Assembly: GCA_018003315.1 (NCBI GenBank)
Contig: JAGNEJ010000054.1
Span: forward strand, 1 to 33,801
DNA length: 33,801 bases
From: Verrucomicrobiales bacterium
GTDB lineage: Bacteria; Verrucomicrobiota; Verrucomicrobiia; Verrucomicrobiales; V1-33
Direction: 5' to 3'
Shown here: in pieces, positions 15,010 through 24,800 of the stretch
Layout of the letters: each line of letters starts with the position of its first letter
How positions within the stretch are numbered: position 1 is the first letter of the stretch
Notes under the pieces: generated by a model
The model's database searches: none
Told to the model about the DNA's origin: nothing
The model's input: only the letters and a program-made list of their open reading frames with translations
Program-made: the position numbers and the translations under genes

Positions 15010-15601
15010 AGCCGTTTTGGAGGGCACCCTCTTGTAAAATCAAAGGTTCCAGCGCCGTGAAAGGCCGAAAAAAGGCAAAAACCAGATCGAATCCGCGAAG
15101 TCGGGTTGGAATATTTGTGCGGCAATGAGCGATCGCCGGGGCGGTGCTCGGCATTTTTCAGTCTCGCTACCAAATTTGGCGGGACTCCCATGGTGCGCGA
15201 CGGGAAGGAACGGGCGGAGCGAGACAGATGGCTGTAACGAAATGCGGTGACGGCGCCAATGCATGGACCAAGGAGGGAATGATTCCTAACCACCACCAAC
15301 CCCCATGCACAACCACATCTCCATACAGGAATACCGCCAGGAACTCTACGGTGACACGGCGTATCCGATCCCGGTTCCGACCCCAGCTTTGCGGCCGCGG
15401 GTGGCGAAGCACGGTTCCGCCGCGGTGCCACCGTCATTGGCGGCAGAGCAGCCTCCAGGGATACCTTCCCCAGTTCCAGTGCTGCCTGATGTTCCCGCGC
15501 CAACCCGGCACCGGCACCGTTTTCGTGGATTCGTCGGGGCTTGCGCCCGGCTCTTCACTTGAGCATTGCCCGTCACCGGCCATGCCCGCAATCCCCGTGC
15601 C
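15010..15601. other. Gene-poor stretch before the sigma-factor locus
   Basis: I see no gene I would defend here. The best candidate is an 85-codon frame, ATG 15305 to 15562 (MHNHISIQEYRQELYGDTAY, then Pro-rich), which has no ribosome-binding site and no family resemblance; its Pro/Ala/Arg-rich second half is what GC-rich non-coding DNA yields. The segment is bounded by the IS remnant and the promoter of the sigma gene. Confidence 0.4.
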
Positions 15602-15630
15602 TTGACCGGGGAGCAAAAATTTTTCATTAT
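15602..15630 (+). promoter_or_regulatory. Candidate promoter of the sigma-factor gene
   Basis: TTGACC at 15602–15607 and CATTAT at 15625–15630 are separated by 17 bp, a reasonable match to a housekeeping -35/-10 pair. They lie 53 bp upstream of the ATG at 15684 in a locally AT-rich patch. The call is by consensus only; an autoregulated promoter with another consensus is also possible. Confidence 0.45.
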
Positions 15631-15670
15631 TGTGTAACGGCGGCGATTTTCGATCCCATAACCTTGTTAC

Positions 15671-15677
15671 AAGGAGA
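15671..15677 (+). promoter_or_regulatory. Strong ribosome-binding site of the sigma gene
   Basis: AAGGAGA lies 6 bp before the ATG at 15684 and decides that start over the earlier in-frame codon at 15630. It is the only strong Shine-Dalgarno match I found in front of a gene in this window. Confidence 0.8.
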
Positions 15678-15683
15678 TCCGCC

Positions 15684-16508
15684 ATGTCTTACCAGCCCGA
15701 CCATCAACCCGACAACCGGAAAGCCAATCCTTTCCGCCCCCTGCTTCCCATGACGCCGCCGCCGCCGCCGCCGGATGAGCCCGACGATCCCGATGCCAAG
15801 TTGAAGGCCAAGTTGAACACCGAGTTGAACGCCACTGTGAAAGCCGCCGCAGACCGCGACCCTGCCGCAGAAGTGAAACTCGCCGCCATCCTCACGGATT
15901 TGCTCCGGGACATAGCTTGGCGTTTCGGGTTTTTGCCAGCCACCGACCGCGATGACATGCTCCAAGAGGCCAAGATCACCATCTTTCGCAATCTCCCCAG
16001 CTTCAATCCCGAAATAGCCTCCTTCAAGACATGGGCGCGGACCGTTGCCTGGCGCAAAATGCGCGATGTTTTGGGCAAGGTGCGCCTCCCCCGGCGGCTC
16101 TATGCAAATGTGCAGAAAGTGCGGGATGCCCAGGACCGCTTTCTCCATGAGGAAGGCTGCCGGCCTTCCATTGATGAGTTGGCCGAGGAAAGTGGCCTTT
16201 CGAGTAAGGAGGTCGATGAAGCATTGAACGCCTCGGCTTTTACCCATGCCGAATCGATCGAAGAAATGACCGCTGCCGGACGCGACATCGTGGCTCCCGA
16301 GGAGTCCCATTCAACTCACGATCCGGAGGAACTGATGCGGTGCCTCGGCAAACTGACTGCGGAGGATCGTGAAATCATCGCCCTCGTTTACTGGAAAGAC
16401 CTTTCTCACAAAGAAATCGCCAGACAGCTAGGCATCACCGAAGAAAATTCCCGCGCCAAGCTCAAACGCGCCATGGACAGGTTGCGTAAGCTCATGGGCA
16501 CCAGCTAG
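15684..16508 (+). CDS. RNA polymerase sigma-70 family factor (regions 2–3–4)
   Basis: This 274-residue factor opens with an unusual Pro-rich, charged extension (six Pro at 25–30, then repeated KLxxKLNxELN). Region 2 is at ~65–130 (DRDDMLQEAKITIFRNLPSF, then FKTWARTVAWRKMRDVL), where -10 recognition and core binding take place. Region 3-like sequence lies at ~134–185 (GCRPSIDELAEESGLSSKEV), and region 4 at ~215–272 has the helix-turn-helix LSHKEIARQLGITEENSRAK. The presence of region 3 makes it more like a group 3 factor than a minimal ECF sigma. It is first in an 18-kb run of + strand genes and is followed at 115 bp by a zinc-finger anti-sigma-like gene, so it probably drives that locus. Regulon membership is inference. 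Confidence 0.9.
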   Translation: MSYQPDHQPDNRKANPFRPLLPMTPPPPPPDEPDDPDAKLKAKLNTELNATVKAAADRDPAAEVKLAAILTDLLRDIAWRFGFLPATDRDDMLQEAKITIFRNLPSFNPEIASFKTWARTVAWRKMRDVLGKVRLPRRLYANVQKVRDAQDRFLHEEGCRPSIDELAEESGLSSKEVDEALNASAFTHAESIEEMTAAGRDIVAPEESHSTHDPEELMRCLGKLTAEDREIIALVYWKDLSHKEIARQLGITEENSRAKLKRAMDRLRKLMGTS

Positions 16509-16623
16509 CCGCCGGAACAAAAGCAAACCCAAAAAAATCCCAAACGTCGCCGTAAACATCATCCGTGCCCCCCCAATTCAGCGGCGCACCCGATTCAAAA
16601 CAAACATCGAACTTTCCCAAATC

Positions 16624-17247
16624 ATGAATCCCAATGAATCCATCGAAAACTCCCTCCGAACCCTGCGATTGAAGCACCCGAGCGAGGAAGACCTCATGGC
16701 TGTGCTTGATGGCACGGCCACCCCGACAACAAAGGCTGTTGTCGAAAGCCACCTGGCGCTGTGCCTCGTGTGCGAACGGAAGGCGGAAATTCTCCGCGAG
16801 ACAATGGACAGCTTTGAGGCAGCGGTGGCGAAACACCTCGGCACGGCGGCACCGGCCCGCCCCGCCCCGCCTCCTAACGTGATCCCCTTAAGGTTCGGGC
16901 CGGTGACGATCGGAGCCTCCACCACGCAAGCGTTCGCCGCCGCTTCCAGTGCTTCGGAGAAACCGTTCCCGGCCATCATGCTTGACACCGGCGACCACCG
17001 GCTCAAAGCCAAGCTCCGCAGGGCGCAGGGCGGCCTCGTGATCGAATTCTGGTCTGACGACGCCACGCTCATCGGGGCGGAGATTGAGTTCGAGTTCGCC
17101 GGCCGCATCGACTCGGTAACCCTAAAGCGTCACAAATCAGGATCGAGCACCTCCAACGTGCTGTTCCCGGTGACGCTGTCGGATGAGAAAGCGACGGCCG
17201 CCGCCTCCACCTTCGAAGTCCGGAGAATCCGCGCTGCGCTGGAGTAA
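16624..17247 (+). CDS. Soluble zinc-finger anti-sigma-like protein
   Basis: This 207-residue protein has near its start the anti-sigma zinc motif H43-x3-C47-x2-C50 (HLALCLVC), with an upstream His at 18 in KHPSEEDLMAVLDG, the usual ZAS layout. No membrane helix is visible, unlike the other anti-sigma in the window. After a Pro/Ala linker (~75–85) comes a beta-rich domain (~115–205: LKAKLRRAQGGLVIEFWSDD, then ATLIGAEIEFEFAG) that may be the sensor or a partner-binding module. Position directly behind the sigma gene argues that the two work as a pair. The signal sensed is not evident. Confidence 0.8.
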   Translation: MNPNESIENSLRTLRLKHPSEEDLMAVLDGTATPTTKAVVESHLALCLVCERKAEILRETMDSFEAAVAKHLGTAAPARPAPPPNVIPLRFGPVTIGASTTQAFAAASSASEKPFPAIMLDTGDHRLKAKLRRAQGGLVIEFWSDDATLIGAEIEFEFAGRIDSVTLKRHKSGSSTSNVLFPVTLSDEKATAAASTFEVRRIRAALE

Positions 17248-17419
17248 ATGCGGCCCTGGAGCCGAGACGAAACGAAAGGAAAAGTGGGCCGGCCACTGGA
17301 CGGCTGTGAAGGAACCGCCGAGCCGGCGCAACCACCTCCTGCTGCAGGATCGGAAGCCACCATCCGTCGAAAATGGGTTCACTAATGGCGAGTGAGGGTT
17401 TATTTTACCTGTCAAATTC

Positions 17420-18205
17420 ATGACAGAAGGATCGCCGCCACTTTGCCCATCTCAGCCATTGTCGACCTTTTCCGGTCTGCTCACGGGTTGGGGCGACCTT
17501 GCGCCTGACGAAAAACCCGAATTCATCAAAAGCCTCTGTCATCCCATCGAACGGCGGTGGTTTTACGCCTGTCGGAATGCGGTGCGCCGTGTTGCTTCTG
17601 CGTCCGTTGATGCCGATGCCATTGATGCCGGGCGGCAACTTGCGAAGAAACTGTGGCCGGATGGCACTTGTGCAGAGTTCCGCGTGGCCGAGGCTCATCT
17701 CGCCTGTCTGGAAGCGATTGACGGCAAGCCATTCGCCGAAGCAGACGGGGAAAGCGGCACCACGGGGGCGGACACCGTGGTTTTGACCGCCGCTGCAAAA
17801 GCGCTTGACCTGCCCGTGCCGCTGTTGCTGGACATCGAGCATGAATTGCGCACCGGCCAGCCGCGCCAGCGCGTTCCCCGCAGCCTCGATTCTAGCGCAG
17901 ATCTTCGACGCGTGGAAATCCCCGGCGTCTTTCTGGTGAAGGAGGAGACCCCGAACGATCCAGCCTTCATCGCCCGGCTGGAACTGGAACTCGTCGCCCG
18001 TCCGGCGGCGGCGCAGGAAGCGACCGGCGTTCTCTATTCCGATGCCCGGCTGGCTTTTGTGTCTCGGAATGAGGATTGGCAGCGCGGGCCGAGAAGACAG
18101 CCCGGGCATTTGTTGAAGAGGTGCGCAAAAAGGCATGGCCTGCCGACATGGACATCCGGTGGCACCTTGCGCCTCGGGCGGAGGAGCAATTCCCCTTCCA
18201 CCTAG
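17420..18205 (+). CDS. N-terminal half of a Lon-like peptidase/TPR protein (frame lost near 18,085)
   Basis: From the ATG at 17420 the first ~222 residues form a module also found in the Lon-like/NTPase protein at 29848–32886. Shared landmarks are WFYAC (47–51, versus WFSAC), AEAHLACLEAID (90–101, versus AKLHCDLAIFIVD), GVLY (203–206, versus GCLY) and EDW (218–220, versus GDW). After residue 222 the frame drifts into Arg-rich nonsense to 18205 while the homologous sequence continues in the overlapping frame. The natural product is therefore probably one protein of ~1,402 residues spanning 17420–21627 after correction of one missing base. No ribosome-binding site is seen. The module's function is unknown. 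Confidence 0.7.
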   Translation: MTEGSPPLCPSQPLSTFSGLLTGWGDLAPDEKPEFIKSLCHPIERRWFYACRNAVRRVASASVDADAIDAGRQLAKKLWPDGTCAEFRVAEAHLACLEAIDGKPFAEADGESGTTGADTVVLTAAAKALDLPVPLLLDIEHELRTGQPRQRVPRSLDSSADLRRVEIPGVFLVKEETPNDPAFIARLELELVARPAAAQEATGVLYSDARLAFVSRNEDWQRGPRRQPGHLLKRCAKRHGLPTWTSGGTLRLGRRSNSPST

Positions 18206-21200
18206 AACTTTCCGGTGCTTCTGCTTCCGGCTGCTTTGCCGTTAGCATGGCGGCGCTTTGTCAGGATGAGGACTTCACCCGGCTGGATTTTCTGGGACTG
18301 GGACTCACCATGGACTTGCAGCCGGACGGCAGTGTGCGCGGGATCATTGGCCTCGACACCAAACTCCGCGGCGCCCGCACGGCCTTACCCGCCTTTCAGC
18401 ACATCGTCGTCGCCCATATTCAGATGTATCCTGACCCAAACCGGCAGGAACCCGACAGCGCCTTGGATTTCCGAACCCTGAGCGCCAACGGCACCATCCT
18501 GCACGATCCCGCCACGCGGGGCCTGCACATTCTTGCCGTCAAAAACCTTTCCGAGCTTCCAGCACTCTTGCGACAGGATTCCAAATTGAGGCAAAGGCGG
18601 AAGAAAATAATCATCACGCTAACCATCACGATAAGCTTGCTGATCGCCTTGAGTGTTGTGTTTCTTTTCCCCGGAAATGCTCCGGCAGCGCCGCCGCTGA
18701 TCGAACAGGCTCAGGGGGCGTGGCAGTTGAAGGACTGGAGCGCGGCTGAACGCCTCGCCCTTCAAGCCGCCGAGGAATTTCGCGACGGCGGCCCTCCTTC
18801 AGTGGAGGGGGTCATTACCGCCTATCAACTCGCTGGCAGGGCGGCATTGGCACGGGGCGCAGCCCCTGCGGCCGCAGAGCACCTCTCGAAAGCGATCGAG
18901 CTCACCAGCCGCGAAAAGGATCCATTGAAGTGGGCCAGGCTGAACCATGATCTGGCCAGTGCGCTGATGGCTCAAGCGCATGCGGACGACGCCATCAAGA
19001 TGCTGCGCACCGTCTGCCGCATCAAGGCGGAGCAACTGGGTGACGAAGACAAGGACACCGTGACCAGCCGTGGGAATCTCGCCAATGCCTTTCAATTGGC
19101 GGGTCGTTCGGCGGATGCCGAAACCACCTATCTGGCGCTGCTGCCAATCACGGAAAAATGGAGCGGGGAGGATCACAAGAATCATTTGACCCTGCTGCAT
19201 GATTTGGGAAGGGCACAGACCGCCCAGCGAAAATTTGCCAAGGCCATGCGGAACTATGAAGCGGTGCTCAAGGAGCGGATTGCATTGTTGGGCGAGGAAG
19301 ATTCCGAAACGCTCAAGACCAAGACGGCGATGGCCGAGATCTTCGCGGCGCAGGAACAGTGGGAGGCCGCAGAGAATCTACAAATCGAAGTGCTCAACGT
19401 CCGCAAGCGGATCAATCAACCCGAGGATCCTTTGCAGTTGCTCGCCCGGTTTGCGCTGGCCACCACACATTGGAAACAAGGACAGGTTGTGGCTGCAGAG
19501 GAGGAGTTCCGCGAGATCAAAGAAATTCAGGCCAAGATTTTGGGGCCGTCGCACCCCTGCACCCTCGCCTCGCGAATGAACTGGGCAAACTGCTTGTCGG
19601 ATCTCGGGAGACTGAAAGAAGCCTACGCCGAACACCACGAAGTCAACCGCCTGCGCAAAACGTCAGGAATCGGCACGCCAAAGGAATACGCTGGTGGCCT
19701 CCTGGCTGAAGCAGGGGCAGCGTCCAGACTTGGCAAATCGCGAGAGGCGCTGGGGCTTTACGAGGAAGCCGAAGCCAGCCTGAAGTCTTTGGCGAAACCC
19801 GAGGTCGAATTGGAATTATCCAGCCGGCTTGGGATAGCCTTCACCCTGATGAACCTCCACCGAAACTCGGAGGCCGAAGCGGCGATGGATGCGCTCATCC
19901 CCGAATTGGAGAAGCAATTCGGGCCCAACCATGTGATGACCGCAGGGGCTTGGCACAATCGGGCACTGCTTTACAAGGATCAGGGACGCTATGCAGAAGC
20001 AGAGACCATACTACGTCAGGTCATTAATCGCGGCGGGAATGCATCTAAAGAATCGCGGCGGGAAAAACTGGCGTGCGTCGCGGATCTGGCGAACGTACTC
20101 GCAGAGCAGCATAAGCTGACGGAGGCAGAGCGTCTCTATCAGGAAGTTCTTGATAAATATGAACAAGATTTTGGCCCCTCCCACCTGGATACCCTGACGG
20201 TCAAAGATGCCTATGCGGGGTATCAACTCTACCGGGGAGACTACAAGGCCGCTGCGGGGACTTACCGAGCGGTGATTGATGCGGCGAATGCGAATGGGAT
20301 GGCAGATTCCGAATTGGCGCTGCAGTCCCGCGGCAATCTAGCGGCTGCGTTGTGGAAAAGTGGCGACAATGTTCAGGCTGAAAAGGAAATCCGAACCCTG
20401 TTGGCCCGCTACAAGGAACTGCGGAGACCCGAAACCGATACCCGTGTGTTGAGCGCTCGCCGCAACCTGGCAGAATTCCTCCGCAGCCAGGGAAATTACC
20501 CTGCGGCAAAAGCCGAAGTCGAAAGTGTGCTTTCGTCGCTCCACAGTGTCGGCCTGCCGCCCGACGATCCACACATCATCCTCTGCCGCGGCAGGCTGGC
20601 GCTGATCATGGAAAACCTCGGCCGCTACGCCGAGTCCGAAAAGGAACTGGAGCAGATCCTGCCGCTGTGCACCAGCGACGTGCAGCGGGATAAACTGCGG
20701 GCGCAACTGGCGGGTGTGCGGATGAACCTGGGGCCTGAAGGTGCGCTGCAGGCCGTTCGGGAATTTGAGGACTTGATTGCCACCCGCAAGCAGCGGCTGG
20801 GAGCAAGCCATCCCGAAACCTTGGGTCTGCGGGCCAGGCATGCCCGGCTGCTCCAGGATTTGAGCCGCTACCCGGAAGCCGAGCGGGAGTTTGAAGAAAT
20901 CGCCGATTTGTGGAAGGGCAGGGATCCTGACGGAATCAATACATTCTGGGCGAGGTCGAACCTGGCCTGCGTGTGGCGGCTCCGCGGCGATGCGGAAAAA
21001 GCGGAAAAAGAGCATGCCGCTTTGCTGGATCGCGTCACCAAACAACCAACTCCGGATCCGGCGCTCGTGTTGGAACTGCGCAAGAAGCTGGCGGCAGACC
21101 AACTCGAGCGGGAAAATTTCAGGGACGCCAGGGCGCAGTATGATCAGGTGATCTCGCTGCTGGAAGCATACGACGTCAATTCTCCTGACATCATCGACGC

Positions 21201-21627
21201 CCGATTGAACCGTTCAACCGCTCTCGTCGGGCTGCACGAATTCAAGGCTGCCGAGGAGGACATTCGCAAAGTGATCCGGAGCTACGCGGAACGAGGACAG
21301 ACGAAGGAAACGGCCTATTTCGTGGCCAGAAATGTTCTCGCCTCCTGTTTGGAGGAGCAAGGCCGGCTTGCCGAGGCTGAGACAGAGCGCAAGGAAAACG
21401 TGATGGCGGCTCGGGTGGTCCTGGGCGCCAAGCACGAGCACACCCTCGGATACATTTTCAATTATGCGTTCTGTCTGGCCAAGGAGAAGAAGTTCGAAGA
21501 GGCTGCCGGACCGGCTCGCGAGGCCCTGGAAGGCCACAGGGAAGTGCTGGGTCCGACCCATTGGAAGACTGAAAATGCGCAGCGACTGTGGGATGAACTG
21601 CAGAAGGTTTTGCCCAAGACACAATGA
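18076..21627 (+). CDS. Lon-like (S16-type) peptidase – TM – TPR array protein
   Basis: Numbered from the TTG at 18076 (1,183 residues). Residues ~1–165 complete the module started at 17420 and contain a Lon-type peptidase core: GASASG with predicted nucleophile Ser49, DGSVRGIIGLDTKLRGAR with predicted general base Lys96, and the strand HIVVAHI. Lon-family peptidases use this Ser/Lys pair. A basic stretch and membrane helix follow (KKIIITLTITISLLIALSVV, ~177–198). The rest, ~205–1165, is a long kinesin-light-chain-type TPR array, with units such as DKDTVTSRGNLANAFQLAGR and HPCTLASRMNWANCLSDLGR; it has room for about 22 repeats. The topology suggests a cytosolic peptidase and external TPR superhelix, or the reverse. 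The first in-frame ATG is 18148, but homology requires upstream sequence. Substrates are unknown. Confidence 0.75.
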   Translation: MAARAEKTARAFVEEVRKKAWPADMDIRWHLAPRAEEQFPFHLELSGASASGCFAVSMAALCQDEDFTRLDFLGLGLTMDLQPDGSVRGIIGLDTKLRGARTALPAFQHIVVAHIQMYPDPNRQEPDSALDFRTLSANGTILHDPATRGLHILAVKNLSELPALLRQDSKLRQRRKKIIITLTITISLLIALSVVFLFPGNAPAAPPLIEQAQGAWQLKDWSAAERLALQAAEEFRDGGPPSVEGVITAYQLAGRAALARGAAPAAAEHLSKAIELTSREKDPLKWARLNHDLASALMAQAHADDAIKMLRTVCRIKAEQLGDEDKDTVTSRGNLANAFQLAGRSADAETTYLALLPITEKWSGEDHKNHLTLLHDLGRAQTAQRKFAKAMRNYEAVLKERIALLGEEDSETLKTKTAMAEIFAAQEQWEAAENLQIEVLNVRKRINQPEDPLQLLARFALATTHWKQGQVVAAEEEFREIKEIQAKILGPSHPCTLASRMNWANCLSDLGRLKEAYAEHHEVNRLRKTSGIGTPKEYAGGLLAEAGAASRLGKSREALGLYEEAEASLKSLAKPEVELELSSRLGIAFTLMNLHRNSEAEAAMDALIPELEKQFGPNHVMTAGAWHNRALLYKDQGRYAEAETILRQVINRGGNASKESRREKLACVADLANVLAEQHKLTEAERLYQEVLDKYEQDFGPSHLDTLTVKDAYAGYQLYRGDYKAAAGTYRAVIDAANANGMADSELALQSRGNLAAALWKSGDNVQAEKEIRTLLARYKELRRPETDTRVLSARRNLAEFLRSQGNYPAAKAEVESVLSSLHSVGLPPDDPHIILCRGRLALIMENLGRYAESEKELEQILPLCTSDVQRDKLRAQLAGVRMNLGPEGALQAVREFEDLIATRKQRLGASHPETLGLRARHARLLQDLSRYPEAEREFEEIADLWKGRDPDGINTFWARSNLACVWRLRGDAEKAEKEHAALLDRVTKQPTPDPALVLELRKKLAADQLERENFRDARAQYDQVISLLEAYDVNSPDIIDARLNRSTALVGLHEFKAAEEDIRKVIRSYAERGQTKETAYFVARNVLASCLEEQGRLAEAETERKENVMAARVVLGAKHEHTLGYIFNYAFCLAKEKKFEEAAGPAREALEGHREVLGPTHWKTENAQRLWDELQKVLPKTQ
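18080..18090 (+). other. Apparent single-base frameshift joining the two halves
   Basis: At CAGCGCGGGCCGAG the upstream frame reads DWQRG and the downstream frame reads AEKTARAF. Adding one base between CGC and GGCC gives DWQR-x-AEKTARAF, aligning with DWRDMERNIPLAL in the paralogue at 30451 onward. No classical slippery heptamer is present, so a mutation or sequencing error is more likely than programmed shifting. Confidence 0.7.
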
Positions 21628-21800
21628 TGCCCATGCCTGCGATGAGCGGCGTTCCGTCGGTCAGACTTTTGCGCAACATCTGATAGTCTGGAACTTTCTG
21701 GTTTTCTTGGCTCCGAGCACAGACCGAAAAAAGTGCAACGGTGAGTAAGACTGCATTTTCCTGTAACGCCCCGCGGCGCAGTGGCCCATGCAGTGGATGC

Positions 21801-24800
21801 ATGAAAACGTTCATCCCACTCTGTCTGGTTGCGCTTGGCGCTGCGCTGCTCCTTTCCGTTTCCCCCACCCAAGCCCAGGCGCCCCCGCCGTTGCCGCCGG
21901 GAGCTGGCAGTGACTTTGGAATTTCGCCGCTGCCGCCGGAAGCGGAGGCGCTCGCGCACAGCATCCCGACCCTGCACACCACACTGGAATACCGCAGCGC
22001 CACGCCGGCACAGCTCGCGGATGCTTATGCCCGGGTGGTGAACGACGTGACTAATCTGACGGGAAGCGTGCAGTCGGTGCTGATCGATGTGGGCAAATTC
22101 ATGATCGGCAAGGAGATTGACGCCCGGTCTACAGCCGGAACGACCGGGGAAGTGTTCCGGGTTGTGGCCAAGGAGGCGGTCAGTGAACTGGCCGGAGCGC
22201 TGCAGCGCCAAGCGGCGGCGGCCCGCACTTCGCCGGACACGCTGCGGGAGTTTCAATCGCTGGCGGATCAAGCGAAGGCGGACTTCATGAGTGCGCTGAA
22301 TCAGGCGGGACCGGCCGGCGAGTTCGTCCGGCCGATGGCGGAAGCGGCGCTGAACAAGGCGGTATCGGACTTGGTTTCTGCGGCCACGCCGGTGCTGCAT
22401 ACCGCAAACATTTACCGGGACCTCGCGGCGACGGCGGCATCGCTTTACCACGGCGTAACGGTGGCGACCCTGACCACCACGGTGACCGTTGCCAACGTGA
22501 ACATTTCCGAGGTCATCGTGCGGGACTTCACCTCACCGGCCAAGCCGCCCACCGGAGGCTATACCATCAGCATTCCGGTTCCCGCCTACGGAAATCCAAC
22601 GTCAAGTGGAGGCTACGGCAGCAGCGGCGGTGGTCATTCCGCTCCCTCCATCACTTTTGCCCCATCGGGGGGCTCTGGCCCATCGCTTACCTTTGCCTCA
22701 AAAACGACTGACGGAGTGGTGCTGCCGCCCTCCGGCGGGGTGTGGCAGCCATCACCATCTGCGGGGAATTCCGGAGGCGGCCAATTCTATCCTACTTGGG
22801 ACGGCGGTGGGGCTGAACTTTCGCCTGCCGTGTGCACCCTGCTGGCAGCCATGGCGTTTCAACAAGCCTGCTTGTTCTCCTCAGGCGATGCACCCCGCCA
22901 AGAGTCCGCCGCCACTCCCGTAGGGATGCCCTCAGATCCCCAAAAAACAGCCGCCCCAAAACCAGATGCCGGGCCTGTTCCTTTGCCGGTGCCAGAGTCT
23001 CTGGACCTCCCAGCGCACTGGTATCTGCCCATGGATCTGGCCGGAGCCACGGGTGAGGCGTGTGTTCCTGCTGCTTCCGTGCTTCATGGTGATGTGCCGA
23101 TGCGGACTTTCTCCTACCCCACAAAGGGGGGACCGGCGACGTTGGTTTTCGCCGCGGATGCGACCCGAACGGGAAAACCCTACGAAGGGGCGATTGCTAC
23201 CTGCACCATGACCACCAATGGCGTGCGTCTGAAAGACATTGATTCAGCAAATGGTTTCCTGATTTACCAGTTCGAGTCCCCGGAAAGTGGTGCGGCCGCC
23301 GGGTGTTACTACGGCTTGCAGTGGACGGCTGAAATCGGCCCGGAACGGGTGCTAATCTCGAATCCGCCGATTCCGGAAGCCCAATCGAGCCCCGCTGGAA
23401 CACGACTGATCACCTGTCAGGTTCACGGCCCAACCCCAGCGGCCTGCATGGCGGTGCTGGAGGCGTTCATTGGGAACGTGGCGGCCAGCGGGCGAAAAGT
23501 GCTGCTGCACCGCGAGGAACTGCCGGCCTGTTTCCTGCGGGATGCGAGAATGGACGGGACGCGGCTGGAGGCGGAGGTGTTCAACCGGTTTGTCGGCATG
23601 CTCCCCGCGGAAGTCACCGTCCGGCTCTGGCCGAAAACCTACGATCCGGCCCGGCCGGCGAGCCTCGCCTGCATCCTCCCGCTGGTTGGCGGAGTGAACC
23701 GCTGCGTGTTCCGCCTGCCGCATGTTGCCGGGGCCGCCAGCATTGAAATCAAGTCTGGGAAGAGCCGTTCACTGGCCTTTCTGCAGCGCGAAATTGTTCC
23801 ACTGGGCGAGAGGACGCAGGTGGCGGAAATCGCCGGAAGCGAAGGCTTGGCCGCAGGAACGCTGCCGCTGTTGGGAAATCGCCGCGGTTTCCGCCTCTCC
23901 GGCGACAGCCCGGCGATATTTGTTCCCTTTGCTTCGGTCAAACGTCGGCCCTGCGACGTGAGCGGCTGGGAGACGCTGGGGATCGAAGGCGTCTGCGCCA
24001 CAGGTTTCCGCTGTGCGGTCCAATTCATCGAAAAGCCGGAGGACATTGTTCTGGCGGCACAGGGCACCGGAAAAGAGGTCGCTCCGGGAAAATTCCGGCT
24101 GGTGGCACCGTTGCGGCCGCGGTTGGGTCAAAACCCAAGGTTGCTGGGAGCCGTCATCCAACTGACGCCTTCTGGTGCTTCTGTCGGCGGAAGAATCGAC
24201 CTGGAAGTTCGTGACCTGTGCCTCGCCGGCGGTCCGGCGAGCCGTGAGGATGTCTTTGGCCGCATCAGCCACGGCGGCATGGTCGTCACCCTGCCGGCGG
24301 GCTGGCGAATTGGCGTCGCCGGATTCACGCCGTTGTCTAGCCGCGCGCAACCGGCGGTGTTCTTTCCACAACGTGTCGATGCCCTGACAAATCCTCAGGG
24401 TTGGCAGGTGGCCCTCTGCGGAGTCGGCGGTTCCGGCGGCAGTGCGCGGATCGGGTTTCCGGCCGGACTGCCAGTTCCCGTGCTGCGAAACCTGTCTGGC
24501 CCGATTGCGCTGAGCACGGGTTCCGGAAATGCACCTTGCGCCACGCTTCCGGTTTCCGGCCAAGGAGCCTCCTGCGTTGCTTGGTGGGGAAAGGGCGCGG
24601 TGCCGTTGGAGGGCCTCCCATCCCGTTTCCCCATCCGGCTCCTGCGGGAGGAAGACCCGGTCCGCGCCTACGCCGCGGGCCGCAGCGACCTCGATCCCAT
24701 CACGGCCCTGCCGGGCGTCCCGGCTGCCACCGCCAATCCAAAATCTCCCGCGCCGGATGCGCCGCATGCCTCCGGCGAGCAGTTGCTGGCCGATTTTTCC

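Noticed and set aside
15305-15562. 85-codon + strand frame before the sigma gene
   Set aside because: No ribosome-binding site, no family resemblance, and composition typical of translated non-coding GC-rich DNA; kept only as a remark.
18080-18090. Programmed -1 ribosomal frameshift
   Set aside because: The direction would be -1, but there is no X-XXY-YYZ slippery heptamer and no obvious downstream pseudoknot; a lost base is simpler.
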